A DNA stretch of 64,000 nucleotides from Prosapia bicincta (taxonomy: Eukaryota; Arthropoda; Insecta; Hemiptera; Cercopidae). The stretch is from the NCBI GenBank assembly GCA_036971475.1, contig JBAIZL010000006.1, positions 134,364,231-134,428,230 of the forward strand, written 5' to 3'. The notes beneath the pieces are model-generated. The model was not told the origin of the DNA. It made no database searches and saw nothing but the letters and a program-made list of their open reading frames with translations. Both the position numbers and the translations under genes were made by a program. Positions 47,931 to 62,029 of this stretch are shown in pieces. The first letter of the stretch is position 1; each line of letters opens with the position of its first letter.

Positions 47931-48797
47931 CTACAACATTATGACGTAAAAGGTTTCATCACTTAGGCATATTGAGAGCAAAGTAGCTGGTCATTCAAAT
48001 GTCTATCAAGAATAATTGAACAGTAAGAATGAATTAGTTATTACAAAACTTGCAATTTTTGTGTTGCATATAATGAGGTTTCTTAACATTTGTTTATATT
48101 GATATCACTTGGAAAAAACATTTACTGATATTTTTTAACACATGCTACCAAGTGATATCAATAAAACATATAAAACAGAACTCGCAAAAAGCCTTGCATT
48201 GCAAGATTGAGAAGAGCGGAGGAGACAAAGTCTATGGGAATGTATTAAGTCTTTATAAAAAAGGGATCTGCAGAGGAGAATATCTAAATATCTAAAGTTT
48301 TTTTAAAAATTGTTTGGCCGGGTATTTTAAGAACATAATGACCTTCAACCCTATTGTATGCATGGTTTAATCAATCTGGTAGCGGATTCATATTTTTTTG
48401 TCTGTTGAGTTGCAAATGACGTGGGGTAGTCAGGAAGAATTGTCTTAGAGTTTACTCGGGGATCCAAGATTAAGTGAGATATTTAATTGAACTGTGTGAA
48501 AGATACATACTGCAGCGGATCGCGCACCGCGCCTCCCGCGGCCGTCCCGCCTCCACCCTTACCCCACCGCAAGCACAGAATTCTGACAGGGCCTATCCTA
48601 GCCAAACTAGGATACTGTGCAATGACCCGCCAAAATCTGCCAGAGAACAGGTCACTGGACTTTATTATAAAAAACCTAACTTGCTGAAATTTAACCATTT
48701 GGGTACGTATTTCCCGGGGGAATGAGTTCTTTGAAGGCATCTTTTTGGCGAAATAACCCTTTGGTTTTAGGAGTGTGTAAGACATCTGTTGTAGTGT
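47931..48797. other. Interval with a small hairpin and an isolated GC-rich island
   Basis: tattgatatcacttgg at about 48099 pairs with ccaagtgatatcaata at about 48152. At 48511-48600 the DNA becomes strongly GC-rich (gcgcaccgcgcctcccgcgg) in an AT-rich context, with frames open on both strands but no recognised domain. It borders the right breakpoint of duplication arm 2. Confidence 0.5.
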
Positions 48798-50047
48798 TTA
48801 ATCATATAGGATGTCATTTTTTGTGTTGCTATGTCTGTATATTTCATATTGTTCTAGTGTGTTTAATTTATGGCCTTTGTTGCATGTGTGGAGGGTGCTC
48901 ATGTTATTTTCCATACTATTGCATGAGTGTTTAGTGTCCATGAGGTGATTTGTGAAGATGGATTCAATAGTAGTGTGCAGTGCGCTTTTGTGTTCTTTAT
49001 ATCTTTCGGTGAAAGATCTACCTGTTTGTCCAATATAGAACTTATTGCAGTTGTTGCATTGTAGTTTGTATATTCCTGGGTTATTGTATGTGTTGGTACT
49101 GTTATTAATGCTGTGTCTGATAGCCGTTTGGCTTTTATTTGCTGTTTTGTAAGCTACATTGTATCCTGCTTTTTTGAATTGGTGTGCTATTTTATTTGTG
49201 AGTTTGTTTATGAATGTGAGCGTGATGAATTTTTTTGTGTTCATGTTTTTGTTGTTTGTGTAGTTGTTACTGTTCTGGTACAGTATTTTTCTTTGTATTT
49301 TGTCTATTAAATAATTGTCATATCCATTTTTGTGAGCTAAATATTTGATTGTGTTTAGTTCTTCTGTGTAGTTAGTTGTGGACATAGATATCTTGTTTAG
49401 TCTGTGTAGTAAATGTTTGAATGCTGTGTGTTTATGTTACATTGGGTGATGTGATGTTTTGTGTGTCAGTGTGTCTGTTATGGTTGGCTTGCGGTATATG
49501 TTGAATTCATGTTTGTTTTGATTTTTTGTAATGGTGATGTCTAAGAAATTCAATGTTTGGTTGTTTTCAAATTCTGCATTGAACTGGATATTTTTGTGTA
49601 TTTTGTTTATACGTGTTTTGAGTTGTTGGCATTGTCTTATGTTTCCTCGGTATGGTATTATAATGTCGTCTAATATCTGTGACAATATATTATCTTATCT
49701 CCGTGTTTGTTGTTATTTATGATTTTATTATGTTCTATGTGTTGTAGCATTATTTCTGCGAGAATGCTTGAAATCGGTGAACCCTTTGGTAGGCTTTGTT
49801 TCTGTGTGTAATATTTATTGTTGTGAGTGAAGTAGTTCTGTTGTGTAATGGTGTTCAAAATGTGTATGATATCTTTTGTGATTTTTTCTGTAGGGTTGTT
49901 AAGTTAAGATTATATCGTAATATGTTTAGTGTTTCTGTCTCTGGGATATTGGTTAATAGGTTTGTGATGTCAAACGATGCTAGGGTTGAGTTATGAGGGA
50001 TTTCAATGTTCTTTATTTTGTTTACTAGATCTATTGTGTTTTTTTAT

Positions 50048-50081
<34 letters not shown>

Positions 50082-50345
50082 CTTGTTTTATGTATTTTCT
50101 AATAGTTCTATCGATATAGCATTCTAGTTTGTGTGCAGGTGATTGTTGGCTGTAGATCATTGGTCCTTCAACTTTCAAAAATTGGTACTTAAGATGCACA
50201 ACTGCAGCAATCCTAGCAGCAAAATACGAGCCTGAAGAAATCGTAAGACGTTAAAATGTTTCCTCCAAGTTTAATTTATCAACCTTTAGTTAACAAAAAG
50301 TCTGGTCGCAAGTAATATCAAAGTGTAATAAGTAAATAAAAATTG
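48798..50345 (-). mobile_element. Penelope-like element copy 2, defective
   Basis: Read on the minus strand. The inverted terminal copy is at 50161-50345. An RT fragment at 49858-49670 shows KGSPISSILAEI and ends at CHRY-stop. The next frame over, 49685-49437, has ILDDIIIPYRGNIRQCQQLK and LNFLDITITKNQNKHEFNIY (RT thumb). A long open frame, 49385-48798, has the linker and GIY-YIG endonuclease (GIYKLQCNNCNKFYIGQTGR, then SFTERYKEH) and the Cys/His segment. The GIY-YIG frame is better preserved than in copy 1. The RT break at YVDD is the same single-base loss. The 3' end is cut off by the duplication breakpoint. Confidence 0.88.
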
Positions 50346-50436
50346 ATATTTTTTAATGGTTACAATAATCCAAAATATATCGTATATAAACAGATTTAGT
50401 TTCAATTGTGTTGCATTTTATGGATTTCGTATACAC

Positions 50437-50487
<51 letters not shown>
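50437..50487. repeat. (AT)n microsatellite
   Basis: AT tract lying between PLE 2 and pseudogene D. In arm 1 the matching place holds the AT-GT compound repeat. Confidence 0.93.
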
Positions 50488-50489
<2 letters not shown>

Positions 50490-50670
50490 TTTTTTGGACT
50501 AGGAGACTGACAGACTTACCTTGGTAAGAGTCCACTCTGTAGTCTCGAAATAGAAACACATAAAAGCATTTAAACAATGATATATTTCAACCACACAGTG
50601 GTCTTTGCCAATCGAAGAGAAAACACAAAAAGAAATATGAAAGAATGAAATAAAAAAAAATAAAAAATAT

Positions 50671-50674
<4 letters not shown>

Positions 50675-50719
<45 letters not shown>
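50675..50719. repeat. (AT)n microsatellite
   Basis: AT tract immediately after the exon-4 homologue of copy D (minus strand). About 190 bp of sequence between this and the previous AT tract is absent from arm 1. Confidence 0.93.
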
Positions 50720-50722
<3 letters not shown>

Positions 50723-52322
50723 AAAATCTCTCTTCCTTGGCCTTCTGAATATCTGCTTTTATTCCCTTCGAAATATCAATATGAAGTTCCCGTTGGGCTG
50801 CCTCTTCTTCCTGTAACATTATATGATAATTTATTATTTTGAACAATTGCATAAGCTGAAAGTAAAATAATAACTAGTTTTGGTTTTAAGTTCACTTTGA
50901 AGAAGGCTTAATTATACGCCATCATTTTATGTCACTTTGGCTTAATGTTAAAGATAGGTAAGTATATTGTTTAAATTACAGAAAAAATGTAAAAGGATAT
51001 TTGGAATGTTTGAATCGTATTTAAAAAAAAACATGAATTTATGATACTCTAATCTTTAAGTAATTTGTGCCTAAATACGTTTTTTTTTATATTCTTTTAA
51101 AATTAAAAATGGCGAGTTCTTCTAGTACTTGAAGACTAGTAAGAACACAAAAGTACACCCTTCGAGTTCTGAAAAACAACAAAAATCACTTTAAAAAAAC
51201 AATGAAATTCTTTGAAAATATAAAACAAGATGATACTCACCGAGACAACCTTATTGACAGCCTTTATAAACTCTTCAGCTTTACTACTGAAATATTTATT
51301 TTCCCCATCAGGCTCGTGAGAAATATCTTTTCTATAAATGTTTTTAATTTTGTTACTTGTTTCTGTTTCACTTTTATTCACAGCCTTCTTAGCATTCGTA
51401 ACCTCTGACTGAAACTTTAAAATTAAATTTTGAAACCTCTTCGGGGCTTGAGTTTTTATTTCATTTACGAAGTTGTTAAAATTTTTTCAAGACAGTAAAT
51501 ATCTCGAAAGGCAGTAAATATCTTGATAATGGCGTCGCGTATTACATCGATTCTCTTTTGATTGAGTCCTTATTGTTTATTTTTATGCTCAAATCCTTGA
51601 CAGTTTTTATCAGAATTTCAAAGAAGCTTTTAATTTTCTATAAGAAAGTATTAGAGTACCTCTGGAGACCTTTTAGGGACCCATCGATAAACCTTTCGGT
51701 ATTATTGTTAATTTTGTTATACAAATCAGTCACTTTGGTTGCAGAGTGCTTAGTGAGTTGCTTAGCGTTTACAAAGTTTATATCAGACAGTTTCATAACC
51801 TGCGAAGCCTTGAAACCTAACGAATTTTTCAAATTGGTACTTGATTTAATTAAAATATTATGAAATTTTTTTATTTTCTTGTGAGTAAGGGAAGAGGTGC
51901 CTTCCAAACAACTCAACACGAATATCTTTATGTTGTATATAGAACTTAATATAATACTCCTTAATGTTTTCTCCAACAAGTTTCTCCTCATCTGAAACAA
52001 AACAAATGTACGCATTAACGAAACCAATGTTTAATTAGGAAACGCACTGTTTCAAAGGGGGTTTTGTGATATATTAGAAATAGAATACTCACACACACAT
52101 AAAGGCACAAACACGCACATTCACTAAAACACACACACACACACAAGCAAATGCGTACACACACACACACACAAAAACACACACACACACACTCACTGGC
52201 ATCAAGTTAATAGCAAGTAAATCAAAACATATTTACCAATAGCTCTAAAGACAAATATTTGGACTTTTCATATTATAATTCCTAGATGTTATAATTTTTT
52301 AATTTGGTATGAGTGTTTGCAA
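50723..52322 (-). pseudogene. Decayed copy D of the secreted-protein gene (exons 2-4, minus strand)
   Basis: The exon 2 homologue at 52322-52237 is 86 nt with the same early stop as copy B. The exon 3 homologue begins at 51991 after a tttcag acceptor, shares copy B's TAG after NTFL, and has lost about 110 bp internally. It ends at a gtgag donor at about 51240. The exon 4 homologue from 50810 is still open (EEEAAQRELHIDISKGIKAD, then IQKAKEERF), running into the AT repeat. No signal-peptide exon. Lesions shared with copy B show that the gene was already broken before the duplication. Confidence 0.85.
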
Positions 52323-52421
52323 CTGTAAATTTACATTATTAATAATTCATTTATTAAATATATAACTCTTGTTAAATATATAACCGACTTGTGAGTGTAT
52401 ATCTACAAATATATGTAGTAT

Positions 52422-52930
52422 AATTTGGCTATATTTTCAGATTTGAAAATTGCTTTTGTTTATTTCACTAAAGTTGTACAGTTGTTAAACATTGTAAAAT
52501 TCTTCAGCTCAATGCTTTGATTGTCCAAGTCTAGGTAAGCCTATACATGGACACGCTTATCTGTACGTATGTTATATTGGTAACGATTTTCTGATATTAC
52601 CTTAGGAACAATTTTTGTTAAAAAATTTACAATTCATCATTTTCATCACTTATGACTTTTGTCTAGATTCCATATTGCCTTATATTTTTATTAGTGATAT
52701 GTGTGTATGTTAACCTTCTATAACATGCTACAACTATTTTTTAGCACTGAAAGTGTTAAAAACAAATTCATACTGTCAAAAACCAAGTCACTGTAAAATT
52801 CTATGTTTCAATTGTGTTTACACTGTGATGACAAATATGACCCTTTGATGTCAGGGGCTCTGTAGCTGTGATCGTTTGTTGTTAGGGACAGTGTGCTGAG
52901 AGTGTGCTGAGATGTGTATAATAGAAATGA
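52422..52930. other. AT-rich interval, no gene seen
   Basis: No coding or repeat signal supported. Confidence 0.5.
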
Positions 52931-52934
52931 CAGA

Positions 52935-53050
52935 ACAACATGGCGTTGTGGCTGCAATAACACAGGTTCGATTCCTGGGTGCAGAACTATATTTCCTGTG
53001 TTTGAAAATAAAACCAGGAATCTACGCCATGTCCTCACCAATATAGGAAC
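52935..53050 (+). mobile_element. Possible tRNA-derived SINE head
   Basis: acatggcgttgtggctg (about 52939) resembles a pol III A box, and ggttcgattcc (about 52968) is a near-perfect B box. The spacing is short for a tRNA, and the rest does not fold as a functional tRNA to my eye. It may instead be a SINE relic. Confidence 0.35.
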
Positions 53051-53184
53051 ATGGCTACAGAGCCCCTTATGATTATTAGTATATCCATAGACGTTTTATA
53101 GTGCACTCAAGTAGGGATAATAAATTAGAGTTTACAGTTTTTTCAAAACAAACTCAAGTATAACTCCTCACTCATGACATTATT

Positions 53185-53712
53185 ACAACAAAAAATAACG
53201 TCTTCTAATCATGTATTATTCCTTCAGGGATTTGGGTTGCATTTTTCTAAAATATGAATTCCAGGCCACTGAATTCGCTAATTATCTGAATTTGCTGGAT
53301 TGCTTGAAACACTAATCCGCAACGGGTTAATAGACCCATAGTTACTCTGCAATGCTTACCCACAATAAAAATAACATCTTCTAATAGTTTATTATTCCTT
53401 CACTAATATGGGTTGTATTCCTCTAAAATATGAATTCGAAGCCACTGACTTCGCTATAATCTCGATTTGCTGAGTCGCTTGAAACACAAATCCGCAATGG
53501 GTTAAGAGACCCATAGTTACTCTGCAATGCTTACCCACAATAAAAATAATATCTTTTAGTAGTATATTATTCCTTCAGGCATATGGGTTGTATTCCTATA
53601 AAGTTATGAAATCGAAGCCACTGAACTCGCTATTAATCTCGATTCGCTGGGTCGCTTGGAACACAAATCCGCAAGGGTTAAGAGACCCATAGTTACTCTT
53701 CAATGCTTACCC
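53185..53712. repeat. Three tandem copies of a 175-bp unit
   Basis: ataac(g/a)tcttctaat at 53195 and 53371, and its variant at 53546, give spacings of 176 and 175 bp. Each unit has attattccttca, then tgggttg-att, then a gccactga-ttcgct block, then ccgcaa-gggttaa-agacccatagtt. Copies 2 and 3 are more alike than copy 1. Confidence 0.88.
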
Positions 53713-56454
53713 ATGCTTCTGGAATATCACAGATTGAAGTTGAGCATTCATTTTTATTAACACTGCCTTCTACATTGTGACTTTGTCCGGATCCAGTATT
53801 GCTACACAAACCCTGTTAATATAAGGCATTTACTAGGTTTCTTCGCAAATAGCTATTTACTCCACCTAACTCGGACAGGCAGTATATTTTTAAATGCTGA
53901 CTCACTCCGAAATTAAACCGGTTACAAAAGGAATTTATCCAAAATAATATTAACAGTATCAAAACAAATGATGAAGTGTGTGCCAAAATACAAATGCTTT
54001 TTGTTTTACTTTTTTGCCTTTATTATTATTCTTTTCAAATTATTATCATGTACAAGAAATGAGAAATTTGTGCTTTTCTCTACTCCTTATCAATGTTGAT
54101 TTTACAATTTTGAAAGTTTTCCCTTGTAGGAGTTGACCATGTGATTTTGCAGCTAATAACTTTATTATAAAAAGTAGTACATTGTTGAGAATTAGAGAAA
54201 CATATTGCAGAATACAACTTCATCTATAGCGAAATTAGTAAATAAAAAGGAAACATGTGGATTTTACAAAGATTTTTATACAATAATCTTGTTGAAATTA
54301 TTAGTACAACTGTGCTCAAAATGACTTTAGGATAATTTAATTCTAATCTTGGGCCTGAAATTTTTGTTTATTACTGTTGTGTAATCATATGATTGTGTAA
54401 TTTTTTTTTAATTGTACAACAAAATACAATAGAGCTCTCATGTTTCAATTGGCTTAAAAGTAACATTCAACAATAATGTTAACTCTAAATATTTATTTAA
54501 GAATTAATTTTTTTCTGACATTTGTTCAAATCCTTGAAAAATTCCAAGTTATAAAAATTTTCATATTCATCAAGTCATTACAAAGTAAACACAAATGAAA
54601 CAGAATTTTACAGTGACTTGATTTTTAACAGTTTTAATTTTTTTTTAACACATTCAGTGCTTAAAAATAGTGGTAGCATGTTATAGAAGCTCAACATAGA
54701 GAAGACCCAGGCAAAGTACAAGCACAAAATATCTCCATAACATTTAACTTTATATAATAAATCTTATTTTTAGTGTACACATTACGCCAAAAAATTTAAA
54801 AAAATATACCTTACACTCTTTAAATTTTTAACATTAAGTAGAATCAAAACAAATTATATAGTTCGTCAAATTTAACTGTCGTGACATAGGTCAAAGAAAT
54901 GTGTTCCCAATCCGCAATAGTCTGAACAACCTTCATGAGTCTATTCAAGACAATGCTCGCACTCTAGCCAATCATCCAGAGGGGGCCGTCTTATTTTCCC
55001 TGCAAATTAATTTTTCTCTTTTAAAATTGTAAGTTTTTTCTCATTACTGACAACTGGTATTGTTTTTTTCATTTTAAGGCTTTTATAAATATTGTTTCTT
55101 TCAAAGAGTTGCAAAAGGAATATTGTAAGATTTCGATGACCCTAAAATGGAATTGGAACCATCTTCAATCGATTTTATGACTAATTTTAAACTTTATTCA
55201 GACCATCCAGCTTGGCTGGTCTTCCTTTCTTATTTGTATACCAACTGAAAAACCAAATTTTGTCTCATTTTCCGTTTTAAATAATTTATTTGCTAGTTTT
55301 GTCATGTGATGAATGAAGAATACATGTATAAAATATACCAGTGCTAAGTGAATAGCCATCCACTTTGCCCTATCCACTTTGCCCGGCCTGCACTATTTTT
55401 AAAAAAGTAGTGAAATGACCCACAATCGCCAATCTGGTTGTTTTGCAAGAAACGTTGTGGGAAGAGAAAGAAATAAGCAGTCAAGTATGCTTATAACATA
55501 CAAGTTTTTTCATCAGTACGTCTAAGAAATCTTGCAAAGAAGATACCTTGAATATTTTTTCAGAAGGAACGAATTCAAACAACACACAGCCCTCAAGCTC
55601 AAAACGACACTAAGGTGTTGGGTCTTGTGGTGATGCTTTGTTTCCTTCATTTAGCTCACATATTAGGAGCTTAGAGTGTTCGTGACACTGGATAGGACAT
55701 TATCGCAAAAAATCACTTTTCCTGGGATGTTCACTTTGCCTGGACTTCCCCTATACACATATCACTAATAAATATATAAGGGAATGTATAGTCTACACAA
55801 AAGTCATAACTGAAGAAAATGATTTCATCCAAACAAACATAGAACGCAATTCTAAATAGCAGATGCGACATCAACCTTTGACTAAACTATAAGCAAATAA
55901 CATTATTCTGATGAAGGATCATTTCCATCTTCATTGTTTTGGTGTGTGAACCTATCACCCAAATCTAAATGTAAAGCATATTTGAAAATGGTTGCTTTTT
56001 TACTTTAGATGTCAATTTTCATAATTTTTCAGAGACCACAATTTTTTGCTAATGATGATCCACTGACTCCTTTTTAATTCTGGTAAAAATATCGACTTAG
56101 TCTTAGTAGTCAGAAAAATTTGTCTTTTTACAGCCTTTGAAAATGACACTATGACATAAAACACTTTTTTGAGACTGTATAACTACTAAGACATAGCAAA
56201 AGACTTGAGATTCAGAGCCAGAGAGTTCACCAGCTAGTGGAGATTGAAGGCCAGGCAGCTGTCTACCCCTCTCTCGTATCAAGGCACAGGGTTTATATTT
56301 GACATATTTTATGTTGCAACTAATGTAACTTTTGAAGTAGCTTTTTACATTATAATTATTCCACTTGAAGCTATTGCAGTTTTTATATATAATTTTAAAA
56401 CAGGTTTTACCTCACATCCTTTAAATAAACACAATATTGGTTAAATAAACGCAA
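53713..56454. other. Long interval without an assignable gene
   Basis: AT-rich. On the minus strand at about 55540-55700, fairly open frames occur (for example FELEGCVLFEFVPSEKIFKV and SSLQDFLDVLMKKLVCYKHT). This may be the tail of a decayed transposase, but I cannot name a family. Confidence 0.4.
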
Positions 56455-57316
56455 TAAGTTTCCCATTTGACGTAGTGCTTCTTTTAAAATGAGCCACAAT
56501 ACCTCTAACATTTTCCAGGAGAGTTAGGACCACATCATTGTTTTCAAATGCACTAGTAACAATCAAATTCAGGATGTGAGCAAAACAGCCAAAGTGTTTC
56601 CACTGCAACAAGTCCTTAACAGCTTTCGTTATGTTGCTGGTATTGTCTATAGCCTACTGCATATTCTCTGAGTATGTCGATCTTCTCATTACAATTTTGT
56701 TTTTCAGTTTCCAATCTAATTCTAATTTCTTCAGTTCGTCAGCCAAGTTCTGACTAGTTTGCCTGTTACAAAATTAAGCGCACTGTGACAATGCAGAACT
56801 CATTTCAAATTCATCAATAATGAAATGAGCAGTGACTGTCACAAAACTATCAGTATTAATTGAGGTTCATGTGTCGGTTGTAAGACACACGCTAACTGTG
56901 TTTGCAATTGTATTTTTAGTAGGGTCTAGTATAAATGCATGCTTCATACTTCGCTGGTATCAATGTTTTCTATATGTGTTTTCTACATGGCAAATCATAA
57001 GAAGGATTCAGTTCTTTAACAAATTCCATAAATCCTTGGACTTCAGCAACGCTAAAAGGTTGAAAGTCTTTTTCTATAGTGTGTCATCAATTTTTTCCTT
57101 AGTGTTTATTGGGATCTTTTTCGTAATGCATAATGGCATGGGCAATTGTTTAGGGTATGAGTAATTATATTCGCTTTGGCCTATCTTAGATATGTTAGTC
57201 ATATTAGATATACCAGATGACGTCATTGGATTTGGCTGATTTTGACTTGAAAATGAATGTAAAGCTTCATTTCTTGTAATGTTTGATGCTGGGAGTCCAT
57301 CGTGTTCCATCTCCAT
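56455..57316 (-). pseudogene. hAT-superfamily (ZBED-like) transposase remnant
   Basis: Read on the minus strand from a Met at 57316. An N-terminal Ser/Asn-rich stretch contains ISKIGQSEYNYSYPKQLPMP and KIDDTL. Then, in shifting frames, come VSVCLTTDTSTSINTDSFVT and VTAHFIIDEF, which match the LTTD-WTS-N-xSY-xxVTAHFI signature of hAT transposases (first catalytic Asp region). Further on are DNTSNITKAVKDLLQWKHFG, CFAHILNLIV and VRGIVAHFKRSTTSNGKL. These correspond to the TDNAANM...CxAHxLNL motif (second Asp and conserved C/H) and the HFKRS motif. At least three frameshifts or stops. The BED zinc finger and the C-terminal dimerisation domain were not found. Confidence 0.8.
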
Positions 57317-57656
57317 CTCCTACAATTATTATAATTTTTGATTTTAAGTCAATACCTACTGAGGTCAACAGAGAAAAGTTTTGTTTTAGTTACTTTTTAT
57401 TATAAAACTACAACTAATATTAATAAGGTAACATAGCATAAAACAGCTGTTCTACCACATAACCTATATCATAAAATCAGCCGTTTTATAAGATCAATTT
57501 GTAATCATATATTTTAAGCCAAATGGAAGAAACAAGTATATTGCATGTCTTGTCCCTTTTGTGAAAAGATTATTTCCCATATAAAAATAATATAATTCAT
57601 TAAATTTAATTAATTATTACTCTTTAACAACTAATAATTGTGTATACTGTGTGTGT

Positions 57657-57674
57657 GTATATATATATATATAT
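57657..57674. repeat. Short (AT)n tract
   Basis: Follows a brief TG run (57645-57657). Confidence 0.85.
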
Positions 57675-57698
57675 CGCAATATGTATTCTTCTGTAATA

Positions 57699-57772
57699 AT
57701 AAAGAACTAAGTCAAAATACAATTGAATTGTAAATTCAATTATAATTCTTGTATTTGTATTTTGACTTAGTT

Positions 57773-57778
<6 letters not shown>
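57699..57778. repeat. Palindrome, 24-bp arms with nested inner hairpin
   Basis: 57699-57722 is the exact reverse complement of 57755-57778. The spacer contains a second small inverted repeat (aattgaa / ttcaatt). It leads straight into the next AT tract. Confidence 0.88.

Positions 57779-57860
<82 letters not shown>
57776..57860. repeat. (AT)n microsatellite, about 42 units
   Basis: Uninterrupted AT separating two palindromes. Confidence 0.95.
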
Positions 57861-57863
<3 letters not shown>

Positions 57864-57939
57864 ATAAATTTAAAATATTTCAAAAACAAGAATATTTTTA
57901 ATGAATATTCTTGTTTTTGAAATATTTTAAATTTATTAA
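57861..57939. repeat. Perfect palindrome, 36-bp arms and 7-bp loop, PLE-end sequence
   Basis: 57861-57896 is the exact reverse complement of 57904-57939. The right arm, aatattcttgtttttgaaat and on through tttattaa to ctatata-tacaagaaaac, matches the 3' extremity of PLE 3 (about 47835-47885). Two PLE termini are therefore joined head to head here. Confidence 0.9.
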
Positions 57940-60954
<3,015 letters not shown>

Positions 60955-61350
60955 ACTTATACTTGTTAAATATAAGTATTGTCAATAACTATATATAACT
61001 AAATTATAACATATAATTACTTAAATAGACCTAATATTAGAGAAGTTATAGAAATGTCTTTTCTAATTATATAAAAGATAATTTCGTAATTAAATTTTAA
61101 TATTGCCCTTTGTTAGGCATTTATTCAAGTAAACATGTTTATTTCACTAATTTCCCTTAATACCTATATTTGTAAAACATAATTATTGTCAATAACTACT
61201 TATCAATTTAAAAACAATATATAATTACTTAAATAGACCTAATATTTGAAAAAGTTATAGAAATTTATTTTTCAATAATATAAAAGTTAATTTACAAATT
61301 AAATTTTAATATTGTTCTTTGTTAGGCATTTATTTAAGTAGACATTTAAA
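60955..61350. repeat. Tandem duplication, about 200-bp unit, two copies
   Basis: Both copies contain attgtcaataacta, then atataattacttaaatagac, then ctaatatt-ga, then ttaaattttaatattg, then ctttgttaggcatttatt. They lie at about 60978-61130 and 61185-61340. Confidence 0.85.
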
Positions 61351-62029
61351 AAACCTAATTTCTATAAACTAATATGTATCTTTTGCTCAATGCCTTACTT
61401 CTTTAGTAACTGGTAATGCAACTGGTTTTAAAGTTTGTTTACAAATTTTTTTACATTTTATAACGTAGGCTACTAACAATAAAATAACAAGCGAAATGAG
61501 TCCTGTTTGATTTTATAAAATCACAAACTAATTTCAAATAAGTAATCTCAGTTTCTACCAAGACCATAATATAATATTATTGTAAATAGTGACACTCTTA
61601 CTCGAACAAAATTCAAGGTTGAAGCTGTGTGAGTGGCTAAAATAATTTAATTAACAAGAAAATCTCGTGTGCTCATTTTGTATGCAAAAGTCATTTGAAA
61701 AAAAAAACAAATTTTATATCACTAATGTCAGGACTTATGATTAGAAAAAGAAATACAATTCTCTTACAGAATAAAGAGCCACTTGTTTAATCAATATGCT
61801 ATATTTGTCTTTGCATTAATTTGTTTCCAACTCAAAATAAAATCTTAAGAGTACTCAAACATATGATTCCAATGCTATACCCGTCCTAAAAACATTGAGA
61901 CGTCGTTATTTAAATTCTAGACGTAACCGTTACTAACCACATGCCGCATCTGTAAATCCATAAGAATATGAAAAAAAATGGTACTCTAGTCATCAATCCC
62001 AACATTTTAAATTTTAGATCTTATTTCGT
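61351..62029. other. AT-rich interval, no gene seen
   Basis: No coding or repeat signal supported, apart from weak similarity of 61376-61440 to 60800-60870. That suggests the upstream duplication unit was once longer. Confidence 0.45.

Larger units (their letters stand above)
48798..52421 (-). repeat. Inverted segmental duplication, arm 2 (partner 2594-6107)
   Basis: Reverse complement of arm 1, in the same gene-fragment then PLE order when read on the minus strand. The outer breakpoint at about 52421 matches 2594. The inner breakpoint at about 48798 matches 6107, with sequence diverging after gattaaacac. The PLE tail and its right terminal copy are therefore missing here. Confidence 0.88.

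Noticed and set aside
49113..49310. Plus-strand frames at 48.7-50.0 kb (also 5142-5342 and 5589-5855 minus)
   Set aside because: Antisense shadows of the PLE reverse transcriptase and GIY-YIG frames.
52935..53050. Functional tRNA gene
   Set aside because: A and B box-like words are present but the spacing is short and no cloverleaf with a matching acceptor stem could be drawn; kept only as a possible SINE relic.
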